Positions 1 through 5,519 of a DNA stretch of 5,838 nucleotides are shown piece by piece. The stretch lies in NCBI GenBank assembly GCA_023412175.1, contig JAEYOB010000241.1, positions 1 through 5,838 of the forward strand, read 5' to 3'. How positions within the stretch are numbered: the first letter of the stretch is position 1; each line of letters opens with the position of its first letter. The position numbers and the translations under genes are program-made. This DNA is from Pseudomonadota bacterium (GTDB lineage: Bacteria > Pseudomonadota > Alphaproteobacteria > Azospirillales > Azospirillaceae). A model generated the notes under the pieces. It was not told where the DNA came from, did not search any database, and was given only the letters and a program-made list of their open reading frames with translations.

Positions 1-1
1 G

Positions 2-391
2 GCGGCGCTGGCGGCCTCCTCCATCGCGCGCGGCGCCAGCCACATGCAGATCGGCTGGGTCGCCACGCGCGTCGCCATGGCCGGCTATGTGGTGCCGTTC
101 ATGGCGGTGTTCGACCCGGCGCTGATGCTGCAGACCGACGACTGGTTCAACGTCGTCTACATGGTCGTCAAGGCATGCCTCGCCATCGCGTTGTGGGGGG
201 CGGCCACCATCGGCTATTTCTGGACGCCGCTGACCATGATCGAACGGCTGTACGCCGCCGCCGCCGCCATGCTGTTCGTGCTGGCGCTGCCGGTCACCGA
301 CGAGGTGGGGTTCGTTGCGACCCTCGCCTTCCTGGCGTGGCTGTGGTGGCGGATGAAGGCGCAGGGCGCCCCGGCGCGTCCGGTGCAATGA
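2..391 (+). CDS. Fused TRAP transporter permease, C-terminal fragment
   Basis: This is the 3' end of a gene that begins before the window; 129 residues are visible. It looks like the tail of a fused (DctQM-type) TRAP permease, an inner-membrane protein that imports an organic anion using an ion gradient and a periplasmic binding protein. The start of the visible part (AALAASSIARGASHMQIGW) and the following GYVVPFMAVFDPALML match the pattern I know from the end of this family, where GxxxPF and a 'npaLll' stretch precede the final helices. About three hydrophobic segments follow (near VVYMVVKACLAIALWGAATIGYF, then a second around AAAAMLFVLALPV, then FVATLAFLAWLWW), ending in a short basic tail. 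The family may carry a C-terminal DUF3394 region here. The stop TGA overlaps the ATG of the DUF1850 gene, and DUF1850 proteins are known neighbours of fused TRAP permeases, which supports the call. The substrate cannot be told from this fragment. Confidence 0.8.
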   Translation, partial: AALAASSIARGASHMQIGWVATRVAMAGYVVPFMAVFDPALMLQTDDWFNVVYMVVKACLAIALWGAATIGYFWTPLTMIERLYAAAAAMLFVLALPVTDEVGFVATLAFLAWLWWRMKAQGAPARPVQ

Positions 392-768
392 GCACGCTCT
401 GTTTGGCGCTCGCCGGGGCCGCAACGGTCCTGGCGGGCGTTCCGGCCGATCGCTTCACCCTTGCCTGGACCCACTCGGTCGAGCGCACGGAGTGGCAGGA
501 GGAGTGGCGGGTGTCCGATTCCGCCCTCGTCCTGGAGACCGCCCGCGTCAAGGGCGGCGGTGCCGGGGTCGAGCCGCCGCCGGATGCCCGCGTCGAGGCG
601 GGCTGGGTGGTCTGGCATCCCCGGCTGCCGCCGCAGGAGCGGGTCGTGCTCGCCGCCTCCGCGCACACCGCCGACCACCGGCTGTGCGCCGCCGGCGAAT
701 GCCGTCCGTTGCATGGCTGGTTCGATGGTCCCGCCGACGGACCGATCGAACTGCGTGCCTGCCATTAG
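388..768 (+). CDS. DUF1850 domain-containing protein
   Basis: This encodes a 126-residue protein of the DUF1850 family, whose function is unknown. Family-like stretches are FTLAWTHSVERTEW (residues 23-36), the W-RV that follows, ARVKGGGAGVEPPP (52-65) and a C-terminal LC...ECRPL block with Cys100 and Cys105, which could form a disulfide. Residues 3-18 are hydrophobic and could be a short signal or anchor, but no positive charge precedes them, so export is uncertain. The start at 388 is chosen because it gives an ATGA overlap with the upstream TRAP permease and leaves a protein that is all family-like. Longer readings from upstream would run through the permease in another frame. No clear Shine-Dalgarno sequence is visible, in keeping with coupled translation. 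The constant association of DUF1850 with fused TRAP permeases suggests an accessory role in that transporter; this is inference. Confidence 0.85.
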   Translation: MSTLCLALAGAATVLAGVPADRFTLAWTHSVERTEWQEEWRVSDSALVLETARVKGGGAGVEPPPDARVEAGWVVWHPRLPPQERVVLAASAHTADHRLCAAGECRPLHGWFDGPADGPIELRACH

Positions 769-779
769 GCGTTTCCGGC

Positions 780-808
780 TTGGCTTGAGCTTGCCTGATC
801 CGCATACT
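780..808 (+). promoter_or_regulatory. Candidate sigma70-type promoter for the antiporter-like gene
   Basis: In the 69-bp gap, TTGGCT (780-785) and CATACT (803-808) each match 4 of 6 positions of the -35 and -10 consensus, with a 17-nt spacer. A transcript from about position 815 would have a leader of about 23 nt. Only weak matches are seen, so this is a candidate; the downstream gene could also be read from the TRAP/DUF1850 transcript. Confidence 0.3.
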
Positions 809-837
809 GACCGCCCCATCCAGCGATTCTCAAAAAA

Positions 838-2298
838 ATGACCGACGTTCCGCACCGCCGTGCCTTCCTGTCCCGCGCCCTTGCCGGCCTTGGATTCCTG
901 ATCCTGCTGACGCTGCCCACGCTTGGCTTCGCCATGGAGGGGGAGGCGGCCGGGGTGCCTCACCTCGACGGGCGCGAACTGGGGCCGCTGTGGGTGCTTC
1001 CCTTTGTCGGGGTGCTGCTGTCCATCGCCATCCTGCCCCTGGTGGCGCCGGTGATCTGGCACCATCATTTCGGCAAGATCACCGCCGCCTGGACGGCAGC
1101 GTTCCTGATCCCGTTCGCAATGCAGTACGGCCTGGGGCTGACGGTCTACGAGGTGCTGCACACGACGCTGCTGGAATACATCCCCTTCATCGTGCTGCTG
1201 ACCGCGCTGTTCACGGTGGCCGGCGGCGTACGGCTCAAGGGGGCGCTGGTCGGCACGCCGCTCGCCAACACGCTGGGTCTGGGTCTGGGCACGGTTCTGG
1301 CCAGCCTGATGGGCACGACCGGTGCTGCCATGCTGCTGATCCGGCCGCTGCTGCGTGCCAACGACCATCGGCGCTACAAGGTGCACACGGTCGTTTTCTT
1401 CATCTTCCTGGTCGCCAACATCGGCGGCTCGCTGACCCCGCTGGGCGATCCGCCGCTGTTCCTCGGCTTCCTGAAAGGCGTGAGCTTCTTCTGGCCGACG
1501 ACGCACCTGTTCCTGCCGATGGTGTTCGTCGCGGTCATCCTGCTGATCGTCTATTTCATCACCGACTGGGTCCTCTACGCCCGCGAAGGCGGCAAGGCGC
1601 CGCTCACCGAGGAGTTCAAGGAGCCGTTCGGCATCGAGGGCAAGGTCAACTTCCTGCTGTTGGGCGCCATCGTCGGTGCGGTGCTGCTGAGCGGCGTCTG
1701 GCATCCCGGCGGCGGGCTGGACGTCATGGGCGTGGTGGTCCCGTGGGAGAGCATCACCAGCCAGGCGCTGCTGCTGATCATCACCGGGCTGTCGCTGAAG
1801 CTCACCGCAGCCGAGAGCCGGCGGATGAACGCCTTCACCTGGGGGCCGATGCTCGAGGTGGCCAAGCTGTTCGCCGGCATCTTCCTCACCATGATTCCGG
1901 CGCTCGCCATCCTGCGCGCCGGTACCGAGGGGTCGCTCGGCGCCATCATCGCGGCGGTCAACCATGACGGCCAGCCGGATCCGGCGGCGTATTTCTGGGC
2001 GACCGGAATCCTGTCGAGCTTCCTCGACAACGCGCCGACCTATCTGGTGTTCTTCAACACGGCCGGCGGCGACGCGGTGCACCTGATGGGGGAATGGGCG
2101 TTGACGCTGACCGCCATCTCGGCGGGCGCGGTGTTCATGGGCGCCAACAGCTACATCGGCAACGCGCCCAACTTCATGGTCAAGGCCATCGCCGAGGAGC
2201 GCGGCGTGAAGATGCCCAGCTTCTTCGGTTACATGGCGTGGTCCTGCGGCATCCTGGTGCCGCTGTTCGTGCTGGTCACCCTGGTGTTCTTCCCGTAG
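838..2298 (+). CDS. Ion transporter-superfamily carrier (CitMHS_2 / sodium:proton antiporter-like)
   Basis: A 486-residue polytopic inner-membrane protein with about 11-13 hydrophobic segments. It belongs to the ArsB/NhaD/CitMHS-type ion transporter superfamily, and relatives are annotated as sodium:proton antiporter or putative citrate transporter (CitMHS_2). Two half-site motifs are clear: NIGGSLTPLGDPP (residues 194-206) and SSFLDNAPT (393-401). In this superfamily such polar, Gly/Pro/Asn-rich breaks lie in re-entrant or discontinuous helices that bind substrate and ions. GTTGAAMLLIRPLLRAN is another family-like block. The N-terminus has a basic start (HRR), a hydrophobic run and an A-x-x-type end near residue 32, so it could be a signal peptide or first helix. 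The ATG at 838 is the first usable start, since in-frame stops lie at 796 and 808. The Shine-Dalgarno sequence is poor, with only an A-rich run before the ATG. Na+/H+ exchange is the default guess; carboxylate transport remains possible. Confidence 0.8.
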   Translation: MTDVPHRRAFLSRALAGLGFLILLTLPTLGFAMEGEAAGVPHLDGRELGPLWVLPFVGVLLSIAILPLVAPVIWHHHFGKITAAWTAAFLIPFAMQYGLGLTVYEVLHTTLLEYIPFIVLLTALFTVAGGVRLKGALVGTPLANTLGLGLGTVLASLMGTTGAAMLLIRPLLRANDHRRYKVHTVVFFIFLVANIGGSLTPLGDPPLFLGFLKGVSFFWPTTHLFLPMVFVAVILLIVYFITDWVLYAREGGKAPLTEEFKEPFGIEGKVNFLLLGAIVGAVLLSGVWHPGGGLDVMGVVVPWESITSQALLLIITGLSLKLTAAESRRMNAFTWGPMLEVAKLFAGIFLTMIPALAILRAGTEGSLGAIIAAVNHDGQPDPAAYFWATGILSSFLDNAPTYLVFFNTAGGDAVHLMGEWALTLTAISAGAVFMGANSYIGNAPNFMVKAIAEERGVKMPSFFGYMAWSCGILVPLFVLVTLVFFP

Positions 2299-2303
2299 CG
2301 GAG

Positions 2304-2353
2304 TTCCTCACGGCAGGGGCGGCCGGCCGCGGCCGTGAAAGCGGCCTGAGGAA
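2304..2353 (+). promoter_or_regulatory. Possible alternative hairpin upstream of the comEA-like leader
   Basis: TTCCTCA (2304-2310) can pair with TGAGGAA (2347-2353), and inside it GGCCGC (2325-2330) can pair with GCGGCC (2341-2346), leaving a 10-nt loop and a 14-nt one-sided bulge. The two right arms are contiguous. It begins just after the transporter stop (2296-2298) and could act as that gene's transcript end, although no T-run follows. Its right arm shares bases with the larger hairpin downstream, so only one of the two can form at a time. GC-rich sequence makes such pairings easy, so confidence is low. Confidence 0.3.
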
Positions 2354-2417
2354 TCATTCGGAAGGCGTCGCGTGTTGTGCACGCGACGGAATCCTTCCGT
2401 CTCTAATGATTCCCAGG
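2345..2417 (+). promoter_or_regulatory. Long hairpin reaching into the comEA-like ribosome binding site
   Basis: The left arm 2350-2374 is wholly complementary to three blocks on the right: GGAATCATT with 2405-2413, CGGAAGG with 2393-2399, and CGTCGCGTG with 2380-2388, around a TTGTG loop (2375-2379). That is 25 base pairs, with a 4-nt (GAAT) and a 5-nt (TCTCT) bulge on the right side only. After one bulged A (2349), CCTG (2345-2348) pairs with CAGG (2414-2417), which covers AGG of the AGGAG Shine-Dalgarno sequence. No T-run follows, so it is not a typical intrinsic terminator. It may be a cis-acting RNA element controlling translation, a dispersed palindromic repeat, or a processing site. 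The pairing is seen directly; the function is inferred. Confidence 0.6.
2402..2407 (+). promoter_or_regulatory. Possible -10 element (TCTAAT)
   Basis: TCTAAT matches 5 of 6 positions of the sigma70 -10 consensus and lies 19 bases before the comEA-like ATG. No good -35 is found at 16-18 nt: TTGTGC at 2375-2380 is 21 nt away. If used, the transcript would begin near 2413 and would not contain the hairpin, giving a leader of about 13 nt that still holds the Shine-Dalgarno sequence. This competes with the RNA-hairpin reading. Confidence 0.2.
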
Positions 2418-2426
2418 AGCTGTGCG

Positions 2427-2843
2427 ATGAGAGGGCTGCGTCTTGCGGCGGCTGCGGCATTGAGCTTGGCTCTGTCCCTGCCCGTCATGGCTCAAACCAC
2501 GCCGACGAGTCCATCGACCGACAAGAAGCCGGCGGCCGCGCCGACCGGCAACGCCCCCGCTGCGAAATCGGGAAGCACCGGCGCCGGAAACACCGCAACC
2601 GGAAGCTCGACCAGCAAGCCGAACGGTTCGGCCGGCATGGCCAAGGGCTCTCTGATCGATCTGAACTCGGCTTCCAAGACGGAGCTGGACGCATTGCCCG
2701 GCGTGGGCGAGGCCCGTGCGGACGCGATCATCAAGAATCGCCCCTACAAGAGCAAGGACGAGCTTCTCACCAAGAAGGTCGTTCCGCAGAACGTCTACAA
2801 CGACATCAAGGATAAGGTGGTGACCGCGCAAGTGAAGAAGTGA
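2427..2843 (+). CDS. ComEA-like secreted helix-hairpin-helix protein
   Basis: A 138-residue protein with three parts. Residues 1-22 are a signal peptide (MRGLR, Ala/Leu core, VMA before Gln23). Residues 23-74 are a low-complexity linker rich in Ala, Thr, Ser, Pro and Gly. Residues 76-134 are a ComEA-type helix-hairpin-helix domain, with IDLNSAS (77-83), LDALPGVG (87-94) and RADAIIKNRPYKSKDELL, which resembles the DLNxAxxxeLxxLPGIG...I..RpfxsxdeL pattern. Such domains bind double-stranded DNA without sequence preference; in competence systems ComEA holds incoming DNA in the periplasm. No comEC or pilus gene is in view, so a competence role is not shown. ATG 2427 is chosen because AGGAG (2415-2419) lies 7 nt upstream. 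An in-frame ATG at 2406 would add seven residues and lies inside the hairpin stem, with no Shine-Dalgarno sequence. Export to the periplasm is well supported; the exact role is open. Confidence 0.82.
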   Translation: MRGLRLAAAAALSLALSLPVMAQTTPTSPSTDKKPAAAPTGNAPAAKSGSTGAGNTATGSSTSKPNGSAGMAKGSLIDLNSASKTELDALPGVGEARADAIIKNRPYKSKDELLTKKVVPQNVYNDIKDKVVTAQVKK

Positions 2844-2868
2844 GGATTGTTCCTCCTGCCGCGGCTTG

Positions 2869-2907
2869 GGCGTCGAGCCCGCCTGACCGGCTTGCGGGCT
2901 CGACGCC
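2869..2907. terminator. Terminator-like hairpin between convergent genes
   Basis: A perfect 14-bp inverted repeat (GGCGTCGAGCCCGC, 2869-2882, and its complement at 2894-2907) encloses an 11-nt loop. It lies 25 nt after the comEA-like stop and 12 nt after the stop of the convergent minus-strand stress protein gene, so it probably ends transcripts from both sides. The T-run is poor on both strands (only TT on the plus side), so efficiency, or need for another factor, is unknown. Confidence 0.65.
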
Positions 2908-2919
2908 TTAACGCCTGTT

Positions 2920-3738
2920 TCAATGGGCCATCAGCGCCGGCACGTGCATGTGCTGGAGGATGGTGCGCGTGGCGCCGCCCAGCACCATCTCGCGGAAGCG
3001 CGAGTGGCCGTAGGCGCCCATCACCAGCATGTCGGCGCGGACGTCCCGCACGGCGTCGAGGATCACCTCGCCGACGTCGCCGCTGGCGATGTTCGACTGG
3101 TGCCATGTGCGCACGCCGTGCCGTTCCAGATAGACCATGACGTCGCGCGCCGTGTCCTTCTTGTGGCTGGGCGGATCGACGGTCAGCACCGTCACCTTCT
3201 CCGCGGCCTGCAGGAACGGCATGGCTTCGCGCACCGCCCGTACCGCCTCGCGGGTGTTCTTCCAGGCCAGCAGAACGTTGCGGCCGAAGCTTTCCGGCAT
3301 GCCGTCGTAAGGCAGCACCAGGGTGGGGCAGGCGGCCTCCAGCGGCAGGCGGTCGGGGACGTGCAGCAGTACGCGGTCCTCGATGTGCGCCGGGTGCGAC
3401 TGGGTGACGATGGCGAGGTCGCTGTAGGCCGCACGCTTCGCCAGCAGATCGACGTGGTCCCCTTCGTCCACCACCCAGGAATAGGAACAGTCCTTGAGCG
3501 CCTGGCGCACCTCCTGCTCGATCTGGCCGGCCCTCTCGCGGGCGATCGCCGTCGATTCGGCGATGTAACCGTAGGAGGCGGCGCGGCCGGTGGCGCCGGC
3601 CGGCATCGCCACGGGGGTGGCGATGTACAGGACTTCCACGAAGGCATCGAAGCGTTTGGCCAGCGAGACGGCCACCTCCAGACGGGAGGTGTGGCGTTCG
3701 TCGTTCGCCATATGCAGCAGGATGGTCTTGATCGGCAT
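2920..3738 (-). CDS. Universal stress protein, tandem Usp domains
   Basis: A 272-residue cytosolic protein with two Usp folds. The first (about residues 1-145) starts MPIKTILLHMAND and ends in ACPTLVLPYD; it keeps the fold-like pattern but I see no G-2x-G-9x-G nucleotide motif in it. The second (about 151-272) starts FGRNVLLAWKNTREAVRAV and contains GAYGHSRFREMVLGGAT, with Gly241, Gly244 and Gly254 in the ATP-binding G-2x-G-9x-G spacing. The usual Ser/Thr next is Gly255, with Thr257 shortly after. VMGAYGHSR plus HVPALMAH is the usual end of this family. Members are induced by starvation, oxidative or respiratory stress and modulate survival; what this one acts on is unknown. The start has only a weak upstream GCGAG. 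It lies 74 bp downstream of the binding-protein gene on the same strand, so it may be partly co-transcribed with it. Confidence 0.92.
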   Translation of the reverse strand: MPIKTILLHMANDERHTSRLEVAVSLAKRFDAFVEVLYIATPVAMPAGATGRAASYGYIAESTAIARERAGQIEQEVRQALKDCSYSWVVDEGDHVDLLAKRAAYSDLAIVTQSHPAHIEDRVLLHVPDRLPLEAACPTLVLPYDGMPESFGRNVLLAWKNTREAVRAVREAMPFLQAAEKVTVLTVDPPSHKKDTARDVMVYLERHGVRTWHQSNIASGDVGEVILDAVRDVRADMLVMGAYGHSRFREMVLGGATRTILQHMHVPALMAH

Positions 3739-3785
3739 GGTCTCGCTCGCAGTAGCCGGCCCCGACGGGCCCTACACTAGGTAAC

Positions 3786-3812
3786 GCCCGCCAAGGGCAG
3801 TTGGCAACGGGC
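3786..3812 (-). terminator. Possible weak hairpin after the binding-protein gene
   Basis: GCCCG-CCAA (3786-3794) can pair with TTGG (3801-3804) and CGGGC (3808-3812), with a 3-nt CAA bulge and a 6-nt loop. Read on the minus strand it begins directly after the TAG stop of the binding-protein gene (3813-3815) and precedes the stress protein gene. There is no T-run, so it could reduce readthrough or protect the mRNA end rather than stop transcription. I see no convincing promoter for the stress gene in the 74-bp gap. Confidence 0.3.
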
Positions 3813-4754
3813 CTACTTCAGCGTGACCGCGTAGGCTTCCACCGGTAGCGCCTCCTTGATCAGGCCGCGGGTTTTCAGGAACTCGGCGAAGCGGGCGTAG
3901 CGCGCGCCGTCCAGCGCCGCCGGGCTGTGCGAGAAGCGCGGCAGCGTGTCGGCCCAGGCGCGGCGGTTCAGCTCGTCGTTCAGCTCCGGCCGGCCCTTGG
4001 TGAAGGCGGCGTGCGCCTCCTCGGGGTGGTTCAGGATGTAGAGCACCGCGCGCTCGACGGCCGCCAGGAACTTCGGGAAGCGCGGATCGGCAACCTTCGC
4101 CGTGTTGGCGACCAGGATCAGCTCGTCGTAGGCGGGCACGCCCTCCTCCTCGGGATAGAAGGCGCGGCCGGGGCGCTTCTCGATGGCCATCTGGTTGAGT
4201 TCGAAGTTGCGGAAGGCGCCGATCACCGCATCCACCTGGCCCGACAGCAGCGACGGCGACAGCGAGAAGTTCACGTTCACCAGCGTGACGTCCCTGATGC
4301 TCAGCCCGGCCTTCTCCAGCATGGCGCCGAGCAGCGCATCCTCGAACCCGCCGACCGAGAAGCCGATCTTCCGTCCCTTGAGATCCTTCACCGACTTCAC
4401 CGGCCCGTCCGCCAGCACCACCAGCGAGTTCAGCGGCGTCGAGACCAGCGTGCCGACGCGCACCAGCGGCAGCCCTTCGCCCACCTGCACGTGAAGCTGC
4501 GGCTGATAGGAGACCGCCAGATCCGCCTTGCCGGCCGCGACCAGCTTGGGCGGGTCGTTGGGGTCGGCGGGGGCGACCAGTTCGACCTCCAGGCCGGCGT
4601 CCTTGAAGAAGCCCTTCTCCTGCGCCACCACCAGCGGTGCGTGGTCGGGGTTGAGGAACCAGTCGAGCAGCACGGTCAGCCTGTCCTGCGCCAGCGCGGG
4701 CAGGGAGGTCAGCAGCCCGGCGGCCAGCGCCGCGGCGGCGAGCGGGAACTTCAT
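3813..4754 (-). CDS. thiY: NMT1/THI5-like ABC substrate-binding protein, ThiY type
   Basis: A 313-residue periplasmic binding protein of the NMT1/THI5-like (SsuA/TauA) group. Residues 1-22 form a signal peptide ending ALA before Gln23. The mature part opens LTVLLDWFLNPDHAPLVVAQ, the pattern I associate with ThiY-type proteins that bind pyrimidine precursors of thiamin such as formylaminopyrimidine. Further family-like blocks are ADLAVSYQPQLHVQVGEGLPL (about 78-97), KGRKIGFSVGGFEDALLGAML (126-146), NVNFSLSPSLLSGQVDAVIGA (160-180) and FRNFELNQM (181-189). There is no cysteine, so the CCCFC motif of fungal THI5 enzymes is absent, as expected for a binding protein. It starts 3 nt after the permease stop and has its own AAAGGA ribosome site. 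The family is secure. The ligand is inferred from similarity, since close relatives bind other small molecules. Confidence 0.82.
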   Translation of the reverse strand: MKFPLAAAALAAGLLTSLPALAQDRLTVLLDWFLNPDHAPLVVAQEKGFFKDAGLEVELVAPADPNDPPKLVAAGKADLAVSYQPQLHVQVGEGLPLVRVGTLVSTPLNSLVVLADGPVKSVKDLKGRKIGFSVGGFEDALLGAMLEKAGLSIRDVTLVNVNFSLSPSLLSGQVDAVIGAFRNFELNQMAIEKRPGRAFYPEEEGVPAYDELILVANTAKVADPRFPKFLAAVERAVLYILNHPEEAHAAFTKGRPELNDELNRRAWADTLPRFSHSPAALDGARYARFAEFLKTRGLIKEALPVEAYAVTLK

Positions 4755-4757
4755 GGG

Positions 4758-5519
4758 TCAGTCCTTTGCATCGAAGGCATGGGAATCGGGGAGCCACGGC
4801 AGCGCACGCCTCAGCAGCGCGTCCGTGACCGTGTAGAGCGTGACCGCGAACGCCCCGAGCACGAACAGGGCGGCGAAGAGCAGATCGACCTGCATCCGCG
4901 CGTTGGCGTGCAGCATCAGGTAGCCGAGCCCGGCGGACGAGCCGACCCACTCGCCGATCACCGCGCCGATGGGCGCCACCGCGGCGGCGACGCGGATGCC
5001 GGAGGCCAGCGCCGGCAGCGCGGCGGGCAGGCGGATGTGCCACAGCGTGGATCGGCCGGAGGCCCCCATGGTGCGGGCCAGGTCGAGCCAGCCCGGCTCG
5101 GTCCGCCGCAGCCCGTCGAACAGCGCGGTCGTGACCGGGAAATAGATCACCAGCGTCGCCATGGCGATCTTGGACGCCATCCCGTACCCGAGCCACAGCA
5201 CCAGCAGCGGCGCCAGCGCGAACACCGGGATCGCCTGGCTGACCACCAGCAGCGGCATCAGCCAGCGCCGGGCGCCGCGCACGCCCGCCAGCAGGATTGC
5301 GCTGGCGCTGCCCAGCAGCACGCCGAGCACCAGGCCCAGAAGGATCTCGGCCAGCGTCGTCGCGGCGTGCTGCGCCAGCAGACCGGCGTTGCGCTGCAAG
5401 GCGTCGGCGACCGCCAGCGGCCCCGGCAGGATGTAGCGCGGCAGCCCGGTCGTCCAGACCAGCGCCTGCCACGCGGCCAGCAGGACGGCGAGGGTGACGA
5501 GGGCGCGTACAAGCTTCAT
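4758..5519 (-). CDS. thiX: ABC transporter permease, ThiX type
   Basis: A 253-residue inner-membrane permease of the BPD_transp_1 family, the usual length for SsuC/TauC/ThiX proteins. It has about six hydrophobic helices: residues 5-22, 55-78, 88-110, 117-135, then two in the C-terminal part around 176-190 and 213-235. The cytoplasmic EAA-type loop that docks on the ATPase is DLARTMGASGRSTLWHIRLP (146-165), with the conserved Gly and the final LP. ILPGP near residue 30 is also typical of this group. The ATG overlaps the ATPase stop by 4 nt (ATGA), and the gene ends 3 nt before the binding-protein start, so the three are one operon and probably one complex. The ThiX label depends on the ThiY-like neighbour; by itself the protein shows only the taurine/sulfonate/pyrimidine permease group. 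Confidence 0.85.
   Translation of the reverse strand: MKLVRALVTLAVLLAAWQALVWTTGLPRYILPGPLAVADALQRNAGLLAQHAATTLAEILLGLVLGVLLGSASAILLAGVRGARRWLMPLLVVSQAIPVFALAPLLVLWLGYGMASKIAMATLVIYFPVTTALFDGLRRTEPGWLDLARTMGASGRSTLWHIRLPAALPALASGIRVAAAVAPIGAVIGEWVGSSAGLGYLMLHANARMQVDLLFAALFVLGAFAVTLYTVTDALLRRALPWLPDSHAFDAKD
4762..4767 (-). promoter_or_regulatory. Ribosome binding site for the binding-protein gene
   Basis: On the minus strand AAAGGA (4767 down to 4762) lies 7 nt before the ATG at 4754, inside the last codons of the permease gene. It is the best Shine-Dalgarno match among the three ABC genes. That fits a need for more binding protein than permease, and it fixes the start codon. Confidence 0.65.

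Noticed and set aside
214..2082. Open frame of 622 codons on the minus strand opposite the TRAP, DUF1850 and antiporter-like genes
   Set aside because: It runs antisense to three well-supported genes. Its product is rich in Arg, Gln, His, Asp and Gly with no recognisable domain, which is the usual shadow of a hydrophobic gene in GC-rich DNA.
2350..2374. EcfG-like promoter (GGAAT, 16 nt, CGTG) inside the hairpin
   Set aside because: Both boxes deviate from the GGAAC/CGTT consensus, and the bases are already explained by the perfect inverted repeat.
2351..2412. Three GANTC (CcrM methylation) sites within 62 bp
   Set aside because: Two of them are forced by the inverted repeat being symmetrical, and GANTC also occurs elsewhere in the window, so this is weak evidence of methylation control.
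2406..2426. Earlier in-frame ATG at 2406 for the comEA-like gene
   Set aside because: It has no Shine-Dalgarno sequence, lies in the stem, and would put Pro, Arg and Cys residues before a signal peptide that is complete when started at 2427.
3758..3771. Short GGCCC/GGGCC hairpin before the stress protein gene
   Set aside because: It is only five base pairs with a 4-nt loop in GC-rich DNA and has no T-run; chance is sufficient.
2923..3780. Open frame of 285 codons on the plus strand over the universal stress protein gene
   Set aside because: It is the antisense shadow of a clear Usp gene, and its His/Gly/Arg-rich product has no family features.
3772..5472. Open frame of 566 codons on the minus strand in another frame of the ABC genes
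   Set aside because: It crosses the binding-protein and permease genes in a shifted frame and gives Ala/Arg/Gly-rich low-complexity sequence. The real frames have clear family motifs and coupled starts and stops.
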